Positions 43,635-51,704 of a stretch of DNA of 64,000 nt are shown here, piece after piece. The stretch is from Planctomonas deserti. GTDB lineage: Bacteria; Actinomycetota; Actinomycetes; Actinomycetales; Microbacteriaceae. The notes under the pieces are model-generated. The model was not told where the DNA came from. It did not search any database and saw only the letters and a list, made by a program, of their open reading frames with translations. The stretch covers positions 806,001-870,000 of the forward strand of contig NZ_QANL01000001.1 in the NCBI RefSeq assembly GCF_003067705.1, given 5' to 3'. Position 1 is the stretch's first letter. Each line of letters opens with the position of its first letter. Made by a program: the position numbers and the translations under genes.

Positions 43635-44954
43635 ATGACGACCACCGAGGAGAAGCGCCCCGCTCTGCGCCGCGCCATCACCGGCCCCCTGCTCTACTTC
43701 TTCATCCTCGGCGACGTGCTCGGCGCCGGCGTGTACGCCCTCATCGGCGTGATCGCCGGGGAGGTCGGCGGCGCGGTGTGGGCTCCCATGCTGCTCGCGC
43801 TCGGGATGGCCCTGCTCACCGCGTCCTCGTACGCGGAGCTCGTGACGAAATACCCCAAGGCGGGCGGCGCAGCGGTGTTCGCGGAGCGGGCCTTCAAGCG
43901 GCCGATCGTGTCCTTCCTCGTCGGCTTCTCGATGCTCGCCGCGGGGCTCACGAGCGCTGCGGCTCTCGCCCTCGCGTTCGGCGGCGACTACCTCGGCACC
44001 TTCATCGACGTGCCGGCGCCCCTCGCCGCGGTGGTGTTCCTCGCGCTCGTTGCGCTGGTGAACGCCCGGGGCATCAGGGAGTCGATGGGCGCCAACACGG
44101 TCATGACCATCATCGAGACCTCGGGACTCGTGATCGTGATCGTGCTCGTCGCCATCCTGCTCGGCGGCGGGGGCGGAGAGCCCGCTCGCGTGCTCGAGTT
44201 CGAGCCGGACGTGAACCCCCTGGTCGCCACGTTCGGCGCGGCCATCATCGCCTTCTACTCGTTCGTGGGCTTCGAGGTCTCCGCCAACGTCGCGGAGGAG
44301 ATGAAGAACCCCGCGAAGATCTACCCCCGGGCGCTCTTCGCCGCCCTCAGCACGGCGGCCTTCGTCTACCTGCTGATCGGCATCGCGTCCACCATCACGC
44401 TCCCGCCCGCGCAGCTCGGCGAGTCGAGCGCGCCGCTGCTCGACGTCGTGCGGGCGACGGGCGTGGGACTGCCCCCGCAGGTGTTCAGCGCGATCGCCCT
44501 CGTCGCGGTGGCCAACGGCGCCCTGCTCGCGATGATCATGGCCAGCCGCCTGACCTACGGCATGGCCGACAGCGGACTCCTGCCCGGCGTGTTCACCCGC
44601 GTGCTGCCCGGCCGACGCACCCCCTGGGTCGCCATCGTGACGACCACCGCGGTCGCCATGCTGCTCACCCTGAGCGGCGGCGTCGAGGTGCTCGCGGAGA
44701 CCGTCGTGCTCCTGCTGCTGTTCGTGTTCCTCAGCGTCAACGTCGCCGTCCTCGTGCTGCGCAAGGACCACGTCGAGCACGAGCACTTCCGCACCCCGAG
44801 GGTTCTGCCGTACCTGGCCATCGTGTCCTGCCTCGTACTGCTCAGCCAGCAGAGCGGCGAGGTGTGGCTGCGCGGTCTGATCCTCATCGCGGTCGGCGTC
44901 GCGCTGTACGGGATCGCCGCCCTCGCTCGATCCAAGCGGACCCCGCGAGGCTGA
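43635..44954 (+). CDS. APC-family amino acid permease
   Basis: This 439-residue membrane transporter has about twelve helices and the APC start LYFFILGDVLGAGVYALIGVIAGEVGG in helix 1. It is of the general APC type, with a shortened C-terminal tail. The substrate is not predictable. GGAAGGCACC precedes the ATG. Its TGA is 2 nt before the GTG start of the flavoprotein, so the two are probably co-expressed. Confidence 0.9.
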   Translation: MTTTEEKRPALRRAITGPLLYFFILGDVLGAGVYALIGVIAGEVGGAVWAPMLLALGMALLTASSYAELVTKYPKAGGAAVFAERAFKRPIVSFLVGFSMLAAGLTSAAALALAFGGDYLGTFIDVPAPLAAVVFLALVALVNARGIRESMGANTVMTIIETSGLVIVIVLVAILLGGGGGEPARVLEFEPDVNPLVATFGAAIIAFYSFVGFEVSANVAEEMKNPAKIYPRALFAALSTAAFVYLLIGIASTITLPPAQLGESSAPLLDVVRATGVGLPPQVFSAIALVAVANGALLAMIMASRLTYGMADSGLLPGVFTRVLPGRRTPWVAIVTTTAVAMLLTLSGGVEVLAETVVLLLLFVFLSVNVAVLVLRKDHVEHEHFRTPRVLPYLAIVSCLVLLSQQSGEVWLRGLILIAVGVALYGIAALARSKRTPRG

Positions 44955-44956
44955 CG

Positions 44957-45892
44957 GTGTACGACGTCGTCGTGATCGGCGGCGGCGGCGCGGGGCTCAG
45001 CGCGGCGCTCACTCTCGCCCGCTCACGGCGGACGGTGCTCGTCGTCGACGACGGCAGCCCGAGGAACGCCGCGGCCGAGGGCATCCACGGCCTCCTGACC
45101 CGCGACGGCATGGACCCGGTCGAGTTCGTCCGCGTCGCCCGCGCGGAGATCGAGTCGTACGGGACGACCTTCCGCGAGGGACGGGCGGAGGGGGTGTCCG
45201 GGAACCGGGAGTACGGCTTTTCGGTGACCCTCGACGACGGCGACCGGGTCGAGGCGCGCAGGCTGATCGTGGCGACCGGACTGCTCGACGAGCTGCCCGA
45301 GATCGCGGGTGTCGCCGCGCGCTGGGGAAGGGACGTGCTGCACTGTCCGTACTGTCACGGCTGGGAGACGCGGGAGCGGGCCCTCGCGGTCATCGCCACC
45401 GCGCCCGCCGCGTGGCATCAGGCGCTGCTGCTGCGTTCCTGGAGCGATGACGTGACCCTGCTGCTCAACGACGCGTTCGAGCCGACCGAGGAGCAGTGGG
45501 ACCTGCTCACGGCCCGCGGCGTCCGGGTCGTGCGGGGCGGCGTCGCCTCGGTTCAGGTCTCGGACGACGCACTGAGCGGTGTGCTGCTCGACGACGGCCG
45601 GTCGGTGCCCTGCCGGGCCGCCTTCCTCGGTCCACGGGTCCGAGCACGCTCCGAGCTCCTGGCGGACATCGGCGTGACGACCGCCAGCCATCCGGACGGG
45701 CTGTTCGAGCACATCGAGTCCGAGGGCGCGGGCGAGACCTCCGTACCCGGCATCTGGGTGGCCGGCAACATCACGGACATCACCGCGCTGGTCGTCACCG
45801 CCATGGCGGACGGCAGCCGGGCCGCCATCGCGGTGGACACCGACCTGATGCTCGCGGACGCACAGGCCGCGGCCCGGCGCGCTCGTGAGTAG
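44957..45892 (+). CDS. Thioredoxin-reductase-like NAD(P)/FAD oxidoreductase
   Basis: This 311-residue flavoprotein has the FAD motif VVIGGGGAGLSAALTLARS at the very start, the redox segment HCPYCHGWE, and a C-terminal FAD motif VPGIWVAGNITD. The CxxC in CPYC is the redox-active pair found in this group of small thioredoxin-reductase-like proteins. The second nucleotide domain is degenerate (IATAPAAWHQ), without a GxGxxG, so NAD(P)H use is uncertain. It starts with GTG just after the permease stop. Its electron acceptor is not known. Confidence 0.88.
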   Translation: MYDVVVIGGGGAGLSAALTLARSRRTVLVVDDGSPRNAAAEGIHGLLTRDGMDPVEFVRVARAEIESYGTTFREGRAEGVSGNREYGFSVTLDDGDRVEARRLIVATGLLDELPEIAGVAARWGRDVLHCPYCHGWETRERALAVIATAPAAWHQALLLRSWSDDVTLLLNDAFEPTEEQWDLLTARGVRVVRGGVASVQVSDDALSGVLLDDGRSVPCRAAFLGPRVRARSELLADIGVTTASHPDGLFEHIESEGAGETSVPGIWVAGNITDITALVVTAMADGSRAAIAVDTDLMLADAQAAARRARE

Positions 45893-45901
45893 CGTTGCAC
45901 G

Positions 45902-46231
45902 GTGAGCAACAGGGTCTTCGAGCTACGCACCTACCACACGCCCCCCGGCGCCCTCCCCGCCCTCGAGGCGCGGTTCCGGGAGCACACCACGGCGCTGTTC
46001 GAGCGGCACGGGCTGGAGATCGTCGCGTTCTTCACCCCCGCCGACCAGGCGAACACTCTCGTATACCTGCTCGCGTTCGAGAGCCGCGAGGCGGCGGACA
46101 CGGCATGGACCGCGTTCCGGGCCGACCCCGAGTGGGTGGCGGCCAAGGCGGCGTCCGAGGCCGACGGTCCCATCGTCGAGCGCATCGAGTCGGTGTTCCT
46201 GCACCCCACGGACTACTCGCCGCTGCGCTGA
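45902..46231 (+). CDS. NIPSNAP family protein
   Basis: This 109-residue protein is a dimeric alpha/beta-barrel of the NIPSNAP family, recognised from VFELRTYHTPPGALPALEARFREHT and the closing WTAFRADPEWVAAKAASE. The function is unknown. It starts with GTG 9 nt after the flavoprotein stop, so it belongs to the same transcript as the permease and flavoprotein genes. Confidence 0.88.
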   Translation: MSNRVFELRTYHTPPGALPALEARFREHTTALFERHGLEIVAFFTPADQANTLVYLLAFESREAADTAWTAFRADPEWVAAKAASEADGPIVERIESVFLHPTDYSPLR

Positions 46232-46269
46232 CGACGGGATCGACGCCTCCCGCTCTCTAAGCTCGGGGC

Positions 46270-46866
46270 GTGGGGAAAAAGTCATTCGCATCCGTCGTCC
46301 TGTCCGCTCTCGCCCTGGTGACCGTCACCGGGTGCAGCCCGACCACTCCGGAGCCGACCGTGACTCCGACGCGTTCGGCGTCGGCCGAGCCGAGCCCGAC
46401 CGCCGGCTCGACAGCCGAACCGACCGACGAGACCGCGACCCCGGGCGCGCCGTCGGCGTCGCCCTCGGGGGCGCCATCGTCGGCACCGACGCCGGGTGAG
46501 CCTTCGGCCTCCACCCCCGCGCCGACGTCCTCCGACGGTGGGGCGGAGGCGGAAGCACCGGGTACGCCGCTGACCGCTCAGGAGGTCTACCTCGCCTGCC
46601 AGCGCGAGGGATGGCAGGCCGCGGCGAGTTCGCCGGAGGAGTTGAGCTGGACGCCCTTCGAGTCCGCGTACGTCGTGCAGGCGGGGGACGCCTGGCGGGC
46701 GTACATCGAATACGTGCGGACCCCGTCGGACGGGAGCGCGGTGTTCGAGGGCGCTGTGTCGTGCGTGTTCCGGGGCAGCGTGGAGAACCCGGTCGCGGAG
46801 CGGGTCGGCGCCGGGCTCCGCGACGACCCCACCAGTGAGGCGTACTGGGCACCCGAGGGCGAGTAG
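46270..46866 (+). CDS. Lipoprotein with long Ser/Thr/Pro linker, function unknown
   Basis: This 198-residue protein has a signal peptide ending in VTGC with lipidated Cys22, then about 80 residues of low-complexity Ser/Thr/Pro/Ala/Glu sequence, and a folded domain of about 95 residues (LTAQEVYLACQREGW onwards). Two cysteines, in YLACQREG and AVSCVFRG, could form a disulfide. No family is recognised. The GTG start lies 38 nt after the NIPSNAP gene, and it is convergent with the HxlR gene at a 3-nt gap. Confidence 0.78.
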   Translation: MGKKSFASVVLSALALVTVTGCSPTTPEPTVTPTRSASAEPSPTAGSTAEPTDETATPGAPSASPSGAPSSAPTPGEPSASTPAPTSSDGGAEAEAPGTPLTAQEVYLACQREGWQAAASSPEELSWTPFESAYVVQAGDAWRAYIEYVRTPSDGSAVFEGAVSCVFRGSVENPVAERVGAGLRDDPTSEAYWAPEGE

Positions 46867-46869
46867 CTC

Positions 46870-47235
46870 CTACACCGCGGCGTCGTGCGCGGCGCGTGAC
46901 CGCAACACGTCGGCCATGTGGGCGGACGCCCACTCCTCGAGGGCGTTCAGGGGCTCCTGCAGCGTGCGTCCGGTCTCGGTGAGCTCGTATTCAACGCGCG
47001 GCGGGATCTGCGGGAACACCGTCCGCGTCACGAGACCGTCGCGCTCGAGCCCCCGCAGCGTCTGGGTCAGCATCTTCTGCGAGACGCCGTCGACCCGCGT
47101 CGCGAGCTGCCCGAAGCGCAGCGGCCCCGACGCCAGGGCGCCGACGACGAGCACGGTCCAGCGGTCGCCGATCCGGTCGAGCATCGCGCGCGTCGGGCAG
47201 TCGCGGTTGTACGGATCCCATTCCGGTTCCGGCAT
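46870..47235 (-). CDS. HxlR-family transcriptional regulator
   Basis: This 121-residue winged-helix regulator has the HxlR start with an N-terminal Cys (RDCPTRAMLDRIGDRWTVLVVGAL) and the recognition region VDGVSQKMLTQTLRGLERDGLV. Cys residues at this site sense electrophiles or oxidants in relatives. AAGGAG lies 6 nt before the ATG at 47235. It is divergent from an NAD(P)-binding oxidoreductase across 158 nt, a common pairing in which the regulator represses the oxidoreductase until a reactive compound is met. Confidence 0.92.
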   Translation of the reverse strand: MPEPEWDPYNRDCPTRAMLDRIGDRWTVLVVGALASGPLRFGQLATRVDGVSQKMLTQTLRGLERDGLVTRTVFPQIPPRVEYELTETGRTLQEPLNALEEWASAHMADVLRSRAAHDAAV

Positions 47236-47283
47236 ATGAAGCTCCTTCGCGCATCCCCTGGGGGCCGAGGCGGCCCGATCGAC

Positions 47284-47335
47284 GGTTACCCGGAAGTGCC
47301 TACTATCCAATCGGTACCGACTCTCCTACGGTAAC
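47284..47335. promoter_or_regulatory. Candidate HxlR operator region
   Basis: The divergent gap contains the perfect palindrome TCGGTACCGA at 47311-47320, flanked by GGTTACC (47284-47290) and GGTAAC (47330-47335), which form a wider inverted repeat. This is the expected place for the regulator to bind. Confidence 0.5.
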
Positions 47336-47393
47336 TGAGGGTGCTCGAAGCGGGAACCCTGGAAAAATCGACACAACAGCGAAGGACAACGCC

Positions 47394-48038
47394 ATGGCAA
47401 GGATCACTGTTCTCGGCGGCACCGGGTATGCCGGCCACCACATCGTGACGGAGGCTGCGGCGCGCGGCCACGAGGTGACCTCCTACAGCAGGTCCGAGCC
47501 CACCGAGAAGGTGGACGGCGTCACCTACGTGGCCGCTTCGGTCCTCGACGAGAACGTGCTCGCGGAGGCGGTGGCGGGAGCCGATGTGGTCTTCGAGACC
47601 ATCTCGCCGCGGGGGGAGATGGCGGACGAGCTGGAGGGCGTGGTGGCCCGCCTGATCGCGCTGGCCGCGGATGCGGGAGTGCGACTCGGCGTCCTCGGCG
47701 GGGCAGGATCCCTGCGGGTGGCGCCGGAGGGTCCGCGGCTGGTCGACACCGGCGTCATGCCGGAGGAGATCCTGCCGGAGGTCCACACGGGGATCGCCCT
47801 CCTCGAGGCGCTGCAGAAGGTGCCGGCCGAGCTGTCCTGGTTCTACGTGAGCCCCGCGGGCGGCTTCGGCGCCTACGCGCCGGGTGAGCGCACGGGGCAG
47901 TACCGGGTGGGCAAGGACGTGCTCCTCGTCGACGACAGCGGCGAGTCCCGGCTGTCCGGGCAGGACCTCGCCGTCGCGGTCGTCGACGAGATCGAGCATC
48001 CCGCGCATCACCGCGAGCGCTTCCACGTCGCCTACTGA
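47394..48038 (+). CDS. NAD(P)-binding oxidoreductase of the atypical SDR type
   Basis: This 214-residue protein has the Rossmann motif VLGGTGYAGHHIV at its start (TGxxGxxG type), with no Tyr-x-x-x-Lys catalytic pair, as in NmrA/YwnB-like proteins. The C-terminal SRLSGQDLAVAVVDEIEHP segment is typical of that group. It probably acts on or senses a reactive carbonyl under control of the divergent HxlR regulator. GAAGGA lies before the ATG. Confidence 0.88.
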   Translation: MARITVLGGTGYAGHHIVTEAAARGHEVTSYSRSEPTEKVDGVTYVAASVLDENVLAEAVAGADVVFETISPRGEMADELEGVVARLIALAADAGVRLGVLGGAGSLRVAPEGPRLVDTGVMPEEILPEVHTGIALLEALQKVPAELSWFYVSPAGGFGAYAPGERTGQYRVGKDVLLVDDSGESRLSGQDLAVAVVDEIEHPAHHRERFHVAY

Positions 48039-48481
48039 TTGGCGTTCCGTCGTCGGCCGACGGCAGGAATCCGAGGGTGGGGCGTTTCAGTCCGGGGTTA
48101 GTGTTCCCGGATGACCGAACGCACCGTCACCGATCCGGGCGGCCCCGTCGCCGGACTCCGCGGTTCCGACACTTCTCTCGTCCGTGGCTGAGCCGGTGTC
48201 CCCTTTTTTGGGGACCGCTCCGGTCCCCCAAAGTGCGGACACAGTCGGTACGGTTGTGTCAACGCCGGAGAGACCCCGATACGGCGCACAGGACCGGACC
48301 AGTCGCCTCCCCCGCGGCACCGGTTCCGGAGCGTTCGACGCAACCCCGATCAGTCGTCGCGCTCCCGCCGGCCCAGCCTCATCTTTCCCCCGAGTGAGGC
48401 TGGGCCGCCCTTCTCTTCCCGCCCGCTCCGGCGGACTCCCCCCGTCACCGGCCGCTTCCTCGAGGAACGGTGGGAGTGGTC
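48039..48481. other. 443-nt intergenic region with three inverted repeats
   Basis: No gene is supported beyond a 26-codon open frame at 48110-48190. Structures are TTGGGGACC-gctcc-GGTCCCCCAA around 48208-48230, GACACA-N11-TGTGTC at 48238-48260 and the long hairpin at 48370-48406. The TTTTTT at 48204-48209 precedes the first hairpin, so that one is not a plain terminator for the plus strand. Confidence 0.6.
48370..48406 (+). terminator. Terminator-like hairpin ahead of the MFS gene
   Basis: GGCCCAGCCTCA pairs perfectly with TGAGGCTGGGCC over 12 bp around a 13-nt loop, followed by the pyrimidine run CCCTTCTCTTCCC. It lies 76 nt before the MFS start, where it could terminate an upstream RNA or attenuate the MFS gene. 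Confidence 0.6.
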
Positions 48482-49813
48482 ATGCTCGTTGACGAGGCGG
48501 GCACCGGGAGCCGGCGCGGCCCCGCGACGCGACGACGCCGGGTCCATCCCGCGTGGGGCATAGCCGCCATCGCGTTCCTCGCGCTCGTGAGCGCCGCCGG
48601 CTTCCGTGCCGCTCCGGGTGCCCTGATGGTCCCGCTCGAGGACGAGTTCGGCTGGTCCGTGAGCGTCATGTCGCTCGCCGTGAGCGTGAACCTGGTGCTC
48701 TTCGGCCTCACCGCGCCTTTCGCCGCCGCGCTCATGGAGCGTTTCGGGCTGCGCGCGGTGACGTCCGCCGGTCTCACGCTCGTCGGCCTCGGCGCCGGGC
48801 TCACGGTCTTCGCCACCGCGTCCTGGCAGTTGCTCGTCACCTGGGGTCTCCTGATCGGACTGGGCACCGGCAGCATGGCGCTGGTCTTCGCGGCCACGGT
48901 TGCCGAGCGCTGGTTCGTGCGCCATCGCGGTCTGGTCATGGGCATCCTCACCGCGGGCAGCGCTACCGGGCAGCTGGTGTTCCTTCCCATCGTCGCCGCG
49001 CTGGCCGAATCGTCCGGATGGCGGGTCGCCTCGCTCGTGATCGCGGGCACCGCTCTGGCCGTCGTACCGCTCGTGCTCCTGTTCCTGCGGAACAACCCGC
49101 GTGACGTGGGGCTCGCGCCGTACGGTGCCCCCGCCGACTGGGTCGCCCCGGCGAGGCCCGTCGGTGGCGCGTCGCGACGCGCGCTGACCGCGCTGCGGCG
49201 GGCGTCCCGGGTGCCCGCGTTCTGGGCGCTCGTCGCCGCGTTCGCGATCTGCGGCGCCACCACGAACGGCCTCGTCGGCATCCACTTCATCCCGTCCGCG
49301 CACGATCACGGCATGCCGGTCACGGTCGCGGCCGGGCTGCTGGCCGTCGTCGGCATCTTCGACATCGTGGGCACGGTGGCGTCGGGCTACCTCACCGATC
49401 GGGTGGACCCGCGCATCCTGCTTGTCGCCTACTACGCGTTCCGGGGCGTCGGGCTCGCCCTCCTGCCGATGCTGCTGTCGGACGCCGTGCACCCCAGCAT
49501 GGTGCTGTTCATCGTCGTGTACGGCCTGGACTGGGTGGCGACCGTGCCACCCACCGTCGCCCTCTGCCGCCAGATCTTCGGGTCGGACGCCACGGTCGTG
49601 TTCGGCTGGGTCTTCGCCGCACACCAGCTCGGCGCGGCCGCCGCCGCGTCCGGCGGAGGGATCGTCCGCGACCTGACCGGCGCCTACACCTACGCCTGGC
49701 TGGGCGGGGCGGCGCTGTGCGCTGTCGCGGCGGCGCTCTCCTGGGCGGTGCGGCGGCGCCCCGCCGCGCCCGCGACGACCGCCGCCGTCGCGGACACGCG
49801 CGAGATGAGCTAG
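48482..49813 (+). CDS. MFS transporter (monocarboxylate-porter-like)
   Basis: This 443-residue membrane protein has twelve helices with the MFS pattern. The first helix is preceded by a basic stretch (RRGPATRRRR), and helix 2-3 has the loop MERFGLRAVTSAG. The segments GLLIGLGTGSMALVFAATVAERWFVRHRGL and GILTAGSATGQLVF suggest the oxalate/formate or monocarboxylate antiporter group. The ATG at 48482 has GGGAG upstream; an earlier in-frame GTG at 48470 has none. The substrate is unknown. Confidence 0.9.
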   Translation: MLVDEAGTGSRRGPATRRRRVHPAWGIAAIAFLALVSAAGFRAAPGALMVPLEDEFGWSVSVMSLAVSVNLVLFGLTAPFAAALMERFGLRAVTSAGLTLVGLGAGLTVFATASWQLLVTWGLLIGLGTGSMALVFAATVAERWFVRHRGLVMGILTAGSATGQLVFLPIVAALAESSGWRVASLVIAGTALAVVPLVLLFLRNNPRDVGLAPYGAPADWVAPARPVGGASRRALTALRRASRVPAFWALVAAFAICGATTNGLVGIHFIPSAHDHGMPVTVAAGLLAVVGIFDIVGTVASGYLTDRVDPRILLVAYYAFRGVGLALLPMLLSDAVHPSMVLFIVVYGLDWVATVPPTVALCRQIFGSDATVVFGWVFAAHQLGAAAAASGGGIVRDLTGAYTYAWLGGAALCAVAAALSWAVRRRPAAPATTAAVADTREMS

Positions 49814-49849
49814 CGCCGTCCGGCGCAACTCCGCCCGCGCCGGCGGGAA

Positions 49850-50887
49850 TCAGCGCGTGGGATCGATCATCGTCATGCCCGCGACGACCGCGCGGTCGAA
49901 TCCGGGCAGCAGGGCCGCGGCGTCCTCGAGCCCGATCGTCCGCTCGATCAGGCGTTGCGGCTGGAGCGCGCCCCGCTCGATCAGGGCCATCATGCCGGGG
50001 TAGTCCGCGGCGGCCATCCCGTGGCTGCCGAGAAGGTCGAGCTCCCAGGCGATGACCCGGGCCATCGGAACCCGGGGGTGGCCCTCGATGGGCGGCAGCA
50101 GTCCGATCTGCACGTGCCGACCCCGTCGGCGCAGACCGAGGATCGCGTCGGCGCAGGTCTGCTCGCTGCCGACGGCGTCGACCGAGACCGAGCTGCCCCC
50201 TCCGGTCAGCGCCAGAACCGCGGCAGGGATGTCGGTGCCGTCGGCCAACACGGTGTGCTCCGCCCCGAGCTCGGCCGCGACGGACAGGGCTTCCGGGTTC
50301 CGGTCGACTGCGATGACCCTCGCCCCCAGTGCACGGGCGATCATGACGGCGCTGAGGCCGACACCGCCCGCCCCTACAACGGTCACCCACTCCCCCTCGG
50401 CGACCCGGGCCCGGCCGGACAGCGCGCGATATGCCGTGGCGAACCGGCAGCCGAGGCTCGCCGCCGTCGCGAAGTCGACCTCGTCGGGGATGCGGACCAG
50501 GTTCGTGTCGGCGCCGTGCAGGGCGACGTACTCGGCGAAGGAGCCCCAGTGGGTGAAGCCCGGCTGCTGCTGATCCGGGCACACCTGCGCCTCGCCGGCC
50601 CGGCACCACTCGCACCGGCCGCAGCCGCACACGAACGGGACCGTCACGCGGTCGCCGACCGTCCAGCGGCGTACGTCGGCACCCACCTCGGTCACAACCC
50701 CGGCGAGCTCGTGGCCCGGCACGTGCGGGAACGCGATCTCGTCGTGCCCCGCCCAGGCGTGCCAGTCGCTCCGGCAGAGGCCGGAGGCCATCACCCGCAC
50801 CACGACGCCGCCCACCGGGGCGACGGGGGCGGGAACCTCACGGATCTCGGGCTCGGCTCGGACGGCATCCAGGACTAGCGCACGCAT
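49850..50887 (-). CDS. Zinc-dependent alcohol dehydrogenase family protein
   Basis: This 345-residue MDR enzyme has the catalytic zinc site (GLCRSDWHAW with Cys, PGHELAGVV with His-Glu) and the structural zinc lobe with four Cys in CGCGRCEWCRAGEAQVC. The Rossmann motif is VVGAGGVGLSAVMIARALG with Asp in IAVDRN, favouring NAD. It resembles propanol/ alcohol dehydrogenases acting on primary or secondary alcohols. It is convergent with the MFS gene at a 36-nt gap and 76 nt downstream of the DUF1349 gene. Confidence 0.92.
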   Translation of the reverse strand: MRALVLDAVRAEPEIREVPAPVAPVGGVVVRVMASGLCRSDWHAWAGHDEIAFPHVPGHELAGVVTEVGADVRRWTVGDRVTVPFVCGCGRCEWCRAGEAQVCPDQQQPGFTHWGSFAEYVALHGADTNLVRIPDEVDFATAASLGCRFATAYRALSGRARVAEGEWVTVVGAGGVGLSAVMIARALGARVIAVDRNPEALSVAAELGAEHTVLADGTDIPAAVLALTGGGSSVSVDAVGSEQTCADAILGLRRRGRHVQIGLLPPIEGHPRVPMARVIAWELDLLGSHGMAAADYPGMMALIERGALQPQRLIERTIGLEDAAALLPGFDRAVVAGMTMIDPTR

Positions 50888-50963
50888 CCGTTCATCCTCC
50901 CATCACCGCGGAGAGCGGCCGCGCGGTCGCGAAGAGGAGAGGAGAGGAGAAGAGACGGGCCGG

Positions 50964-51635
50964 TCAGGATCCGTCTCGCAGGTCCCCGAGCGTCGCGGTC
51001 GTGAACGAGATGTCGGAGAAGACAACGTCGCAGCCGTCGCCCGTCGGAGACTGGGCCTCGAACCCGATCCGCGCCGCGACCCCGGGCACCTCGAGCGCGA
51101 AGGCGCGGATCATCTTCCAGCGTCGACCGTCGAGCGAGGCGTGGTAGGCGAAGACCCGGCCGATGCGCGACAGGCGCAGCCACACCTCGCCGCCCTCGAC
51201 GACGAACGCGTTCGCGTCGTCGGCGACGCGGCGATTCACGACCGACACCACCATGGCCTCCCGGTCGGGCGAGTACTCGAAGCAGAGCTTCGCCCAGTAC
51301 TCCCGGGTGAACCAGAGCAGAAGGACCCCGGCGTCGAACGTCGACTGGAAGCCGACGTGCACTCGCGCCTCGAGCTGGAAATCGCCCTCGGGCGCCTCCG
51401 ACAGGAGGGTGACCGCGTTCAGGAGGGTCTCCGCGTTGACCTGGCCGCCGCCCTCGCCGCCCTCGCCGTGCTCGCCGTGCTCGGCCAGCCCGGAACCCGC
51501 GGGATCGATGAAGATGTCGCTGTGCGGATCGGCCGTGACGTGGAGAGTGCCGGCCGCGGCGTCCGTGCTCCAGGTCGAGCCCACGGACGGCGTGAGGGCG
51601 AAGGGGATGCCGGGGACGGTGATGGTGCCGGTCAT
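50964..51635 (-). CDS. DUF1349 domain protein (concanavalin-like fold)
   Basis: This 223-residue protein has the DUF1349 jelly-roll pattern, with FDAGVLLLWFTREYWAKLCFEYSPD, NAFVVEGGEVWLRLSRIGRVFAYHASLDGRRW and a final ARIGFEAQSPTGDGCDVVFSDISF. No catalytic residues are obvious, and it may bind carbohydrate. Between two strands a 20-residue insertion rich in Gly, Glu and His (EHGEHGEGGEGGG) interrupts the fold. AAGGAA precedes the ATG at 51635. Confidence 0.87.
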   Translation of the reverse strand: MTGTITVPGIPFALTPSVGSTWSTDAAAGTLHVTADPHSDIFIDPAGSGLAEHGEHGEGGEGGGQVNAETLLNAVTLLSEAPEGDFQLEARVHVGFQSTFDAGVLLLWFTREYWAKLCFEYSPDREAMVVSVVNRRVADDANAFVVEGGEVWLRLSRIGRVFAYHASLDGRRWKMIRAFALEVPGVAARIGFEAQSPTGDGCDVVFSDISFTTATLGDLRDGS

Positions 51636-51704
51636 GGTGTTCCTTCCCGTTCGGTCTTCCGGTCGGACCCCGGGCATCGGGGGGAGGTCCGTCGACATCA
51701 AGCG

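Noticed and set aside
48110-48190. 26-codon open frame before the MFS gene
   Set aside because: It has no ribosome site, no recognisable product and lies in a region of inverted repeats.
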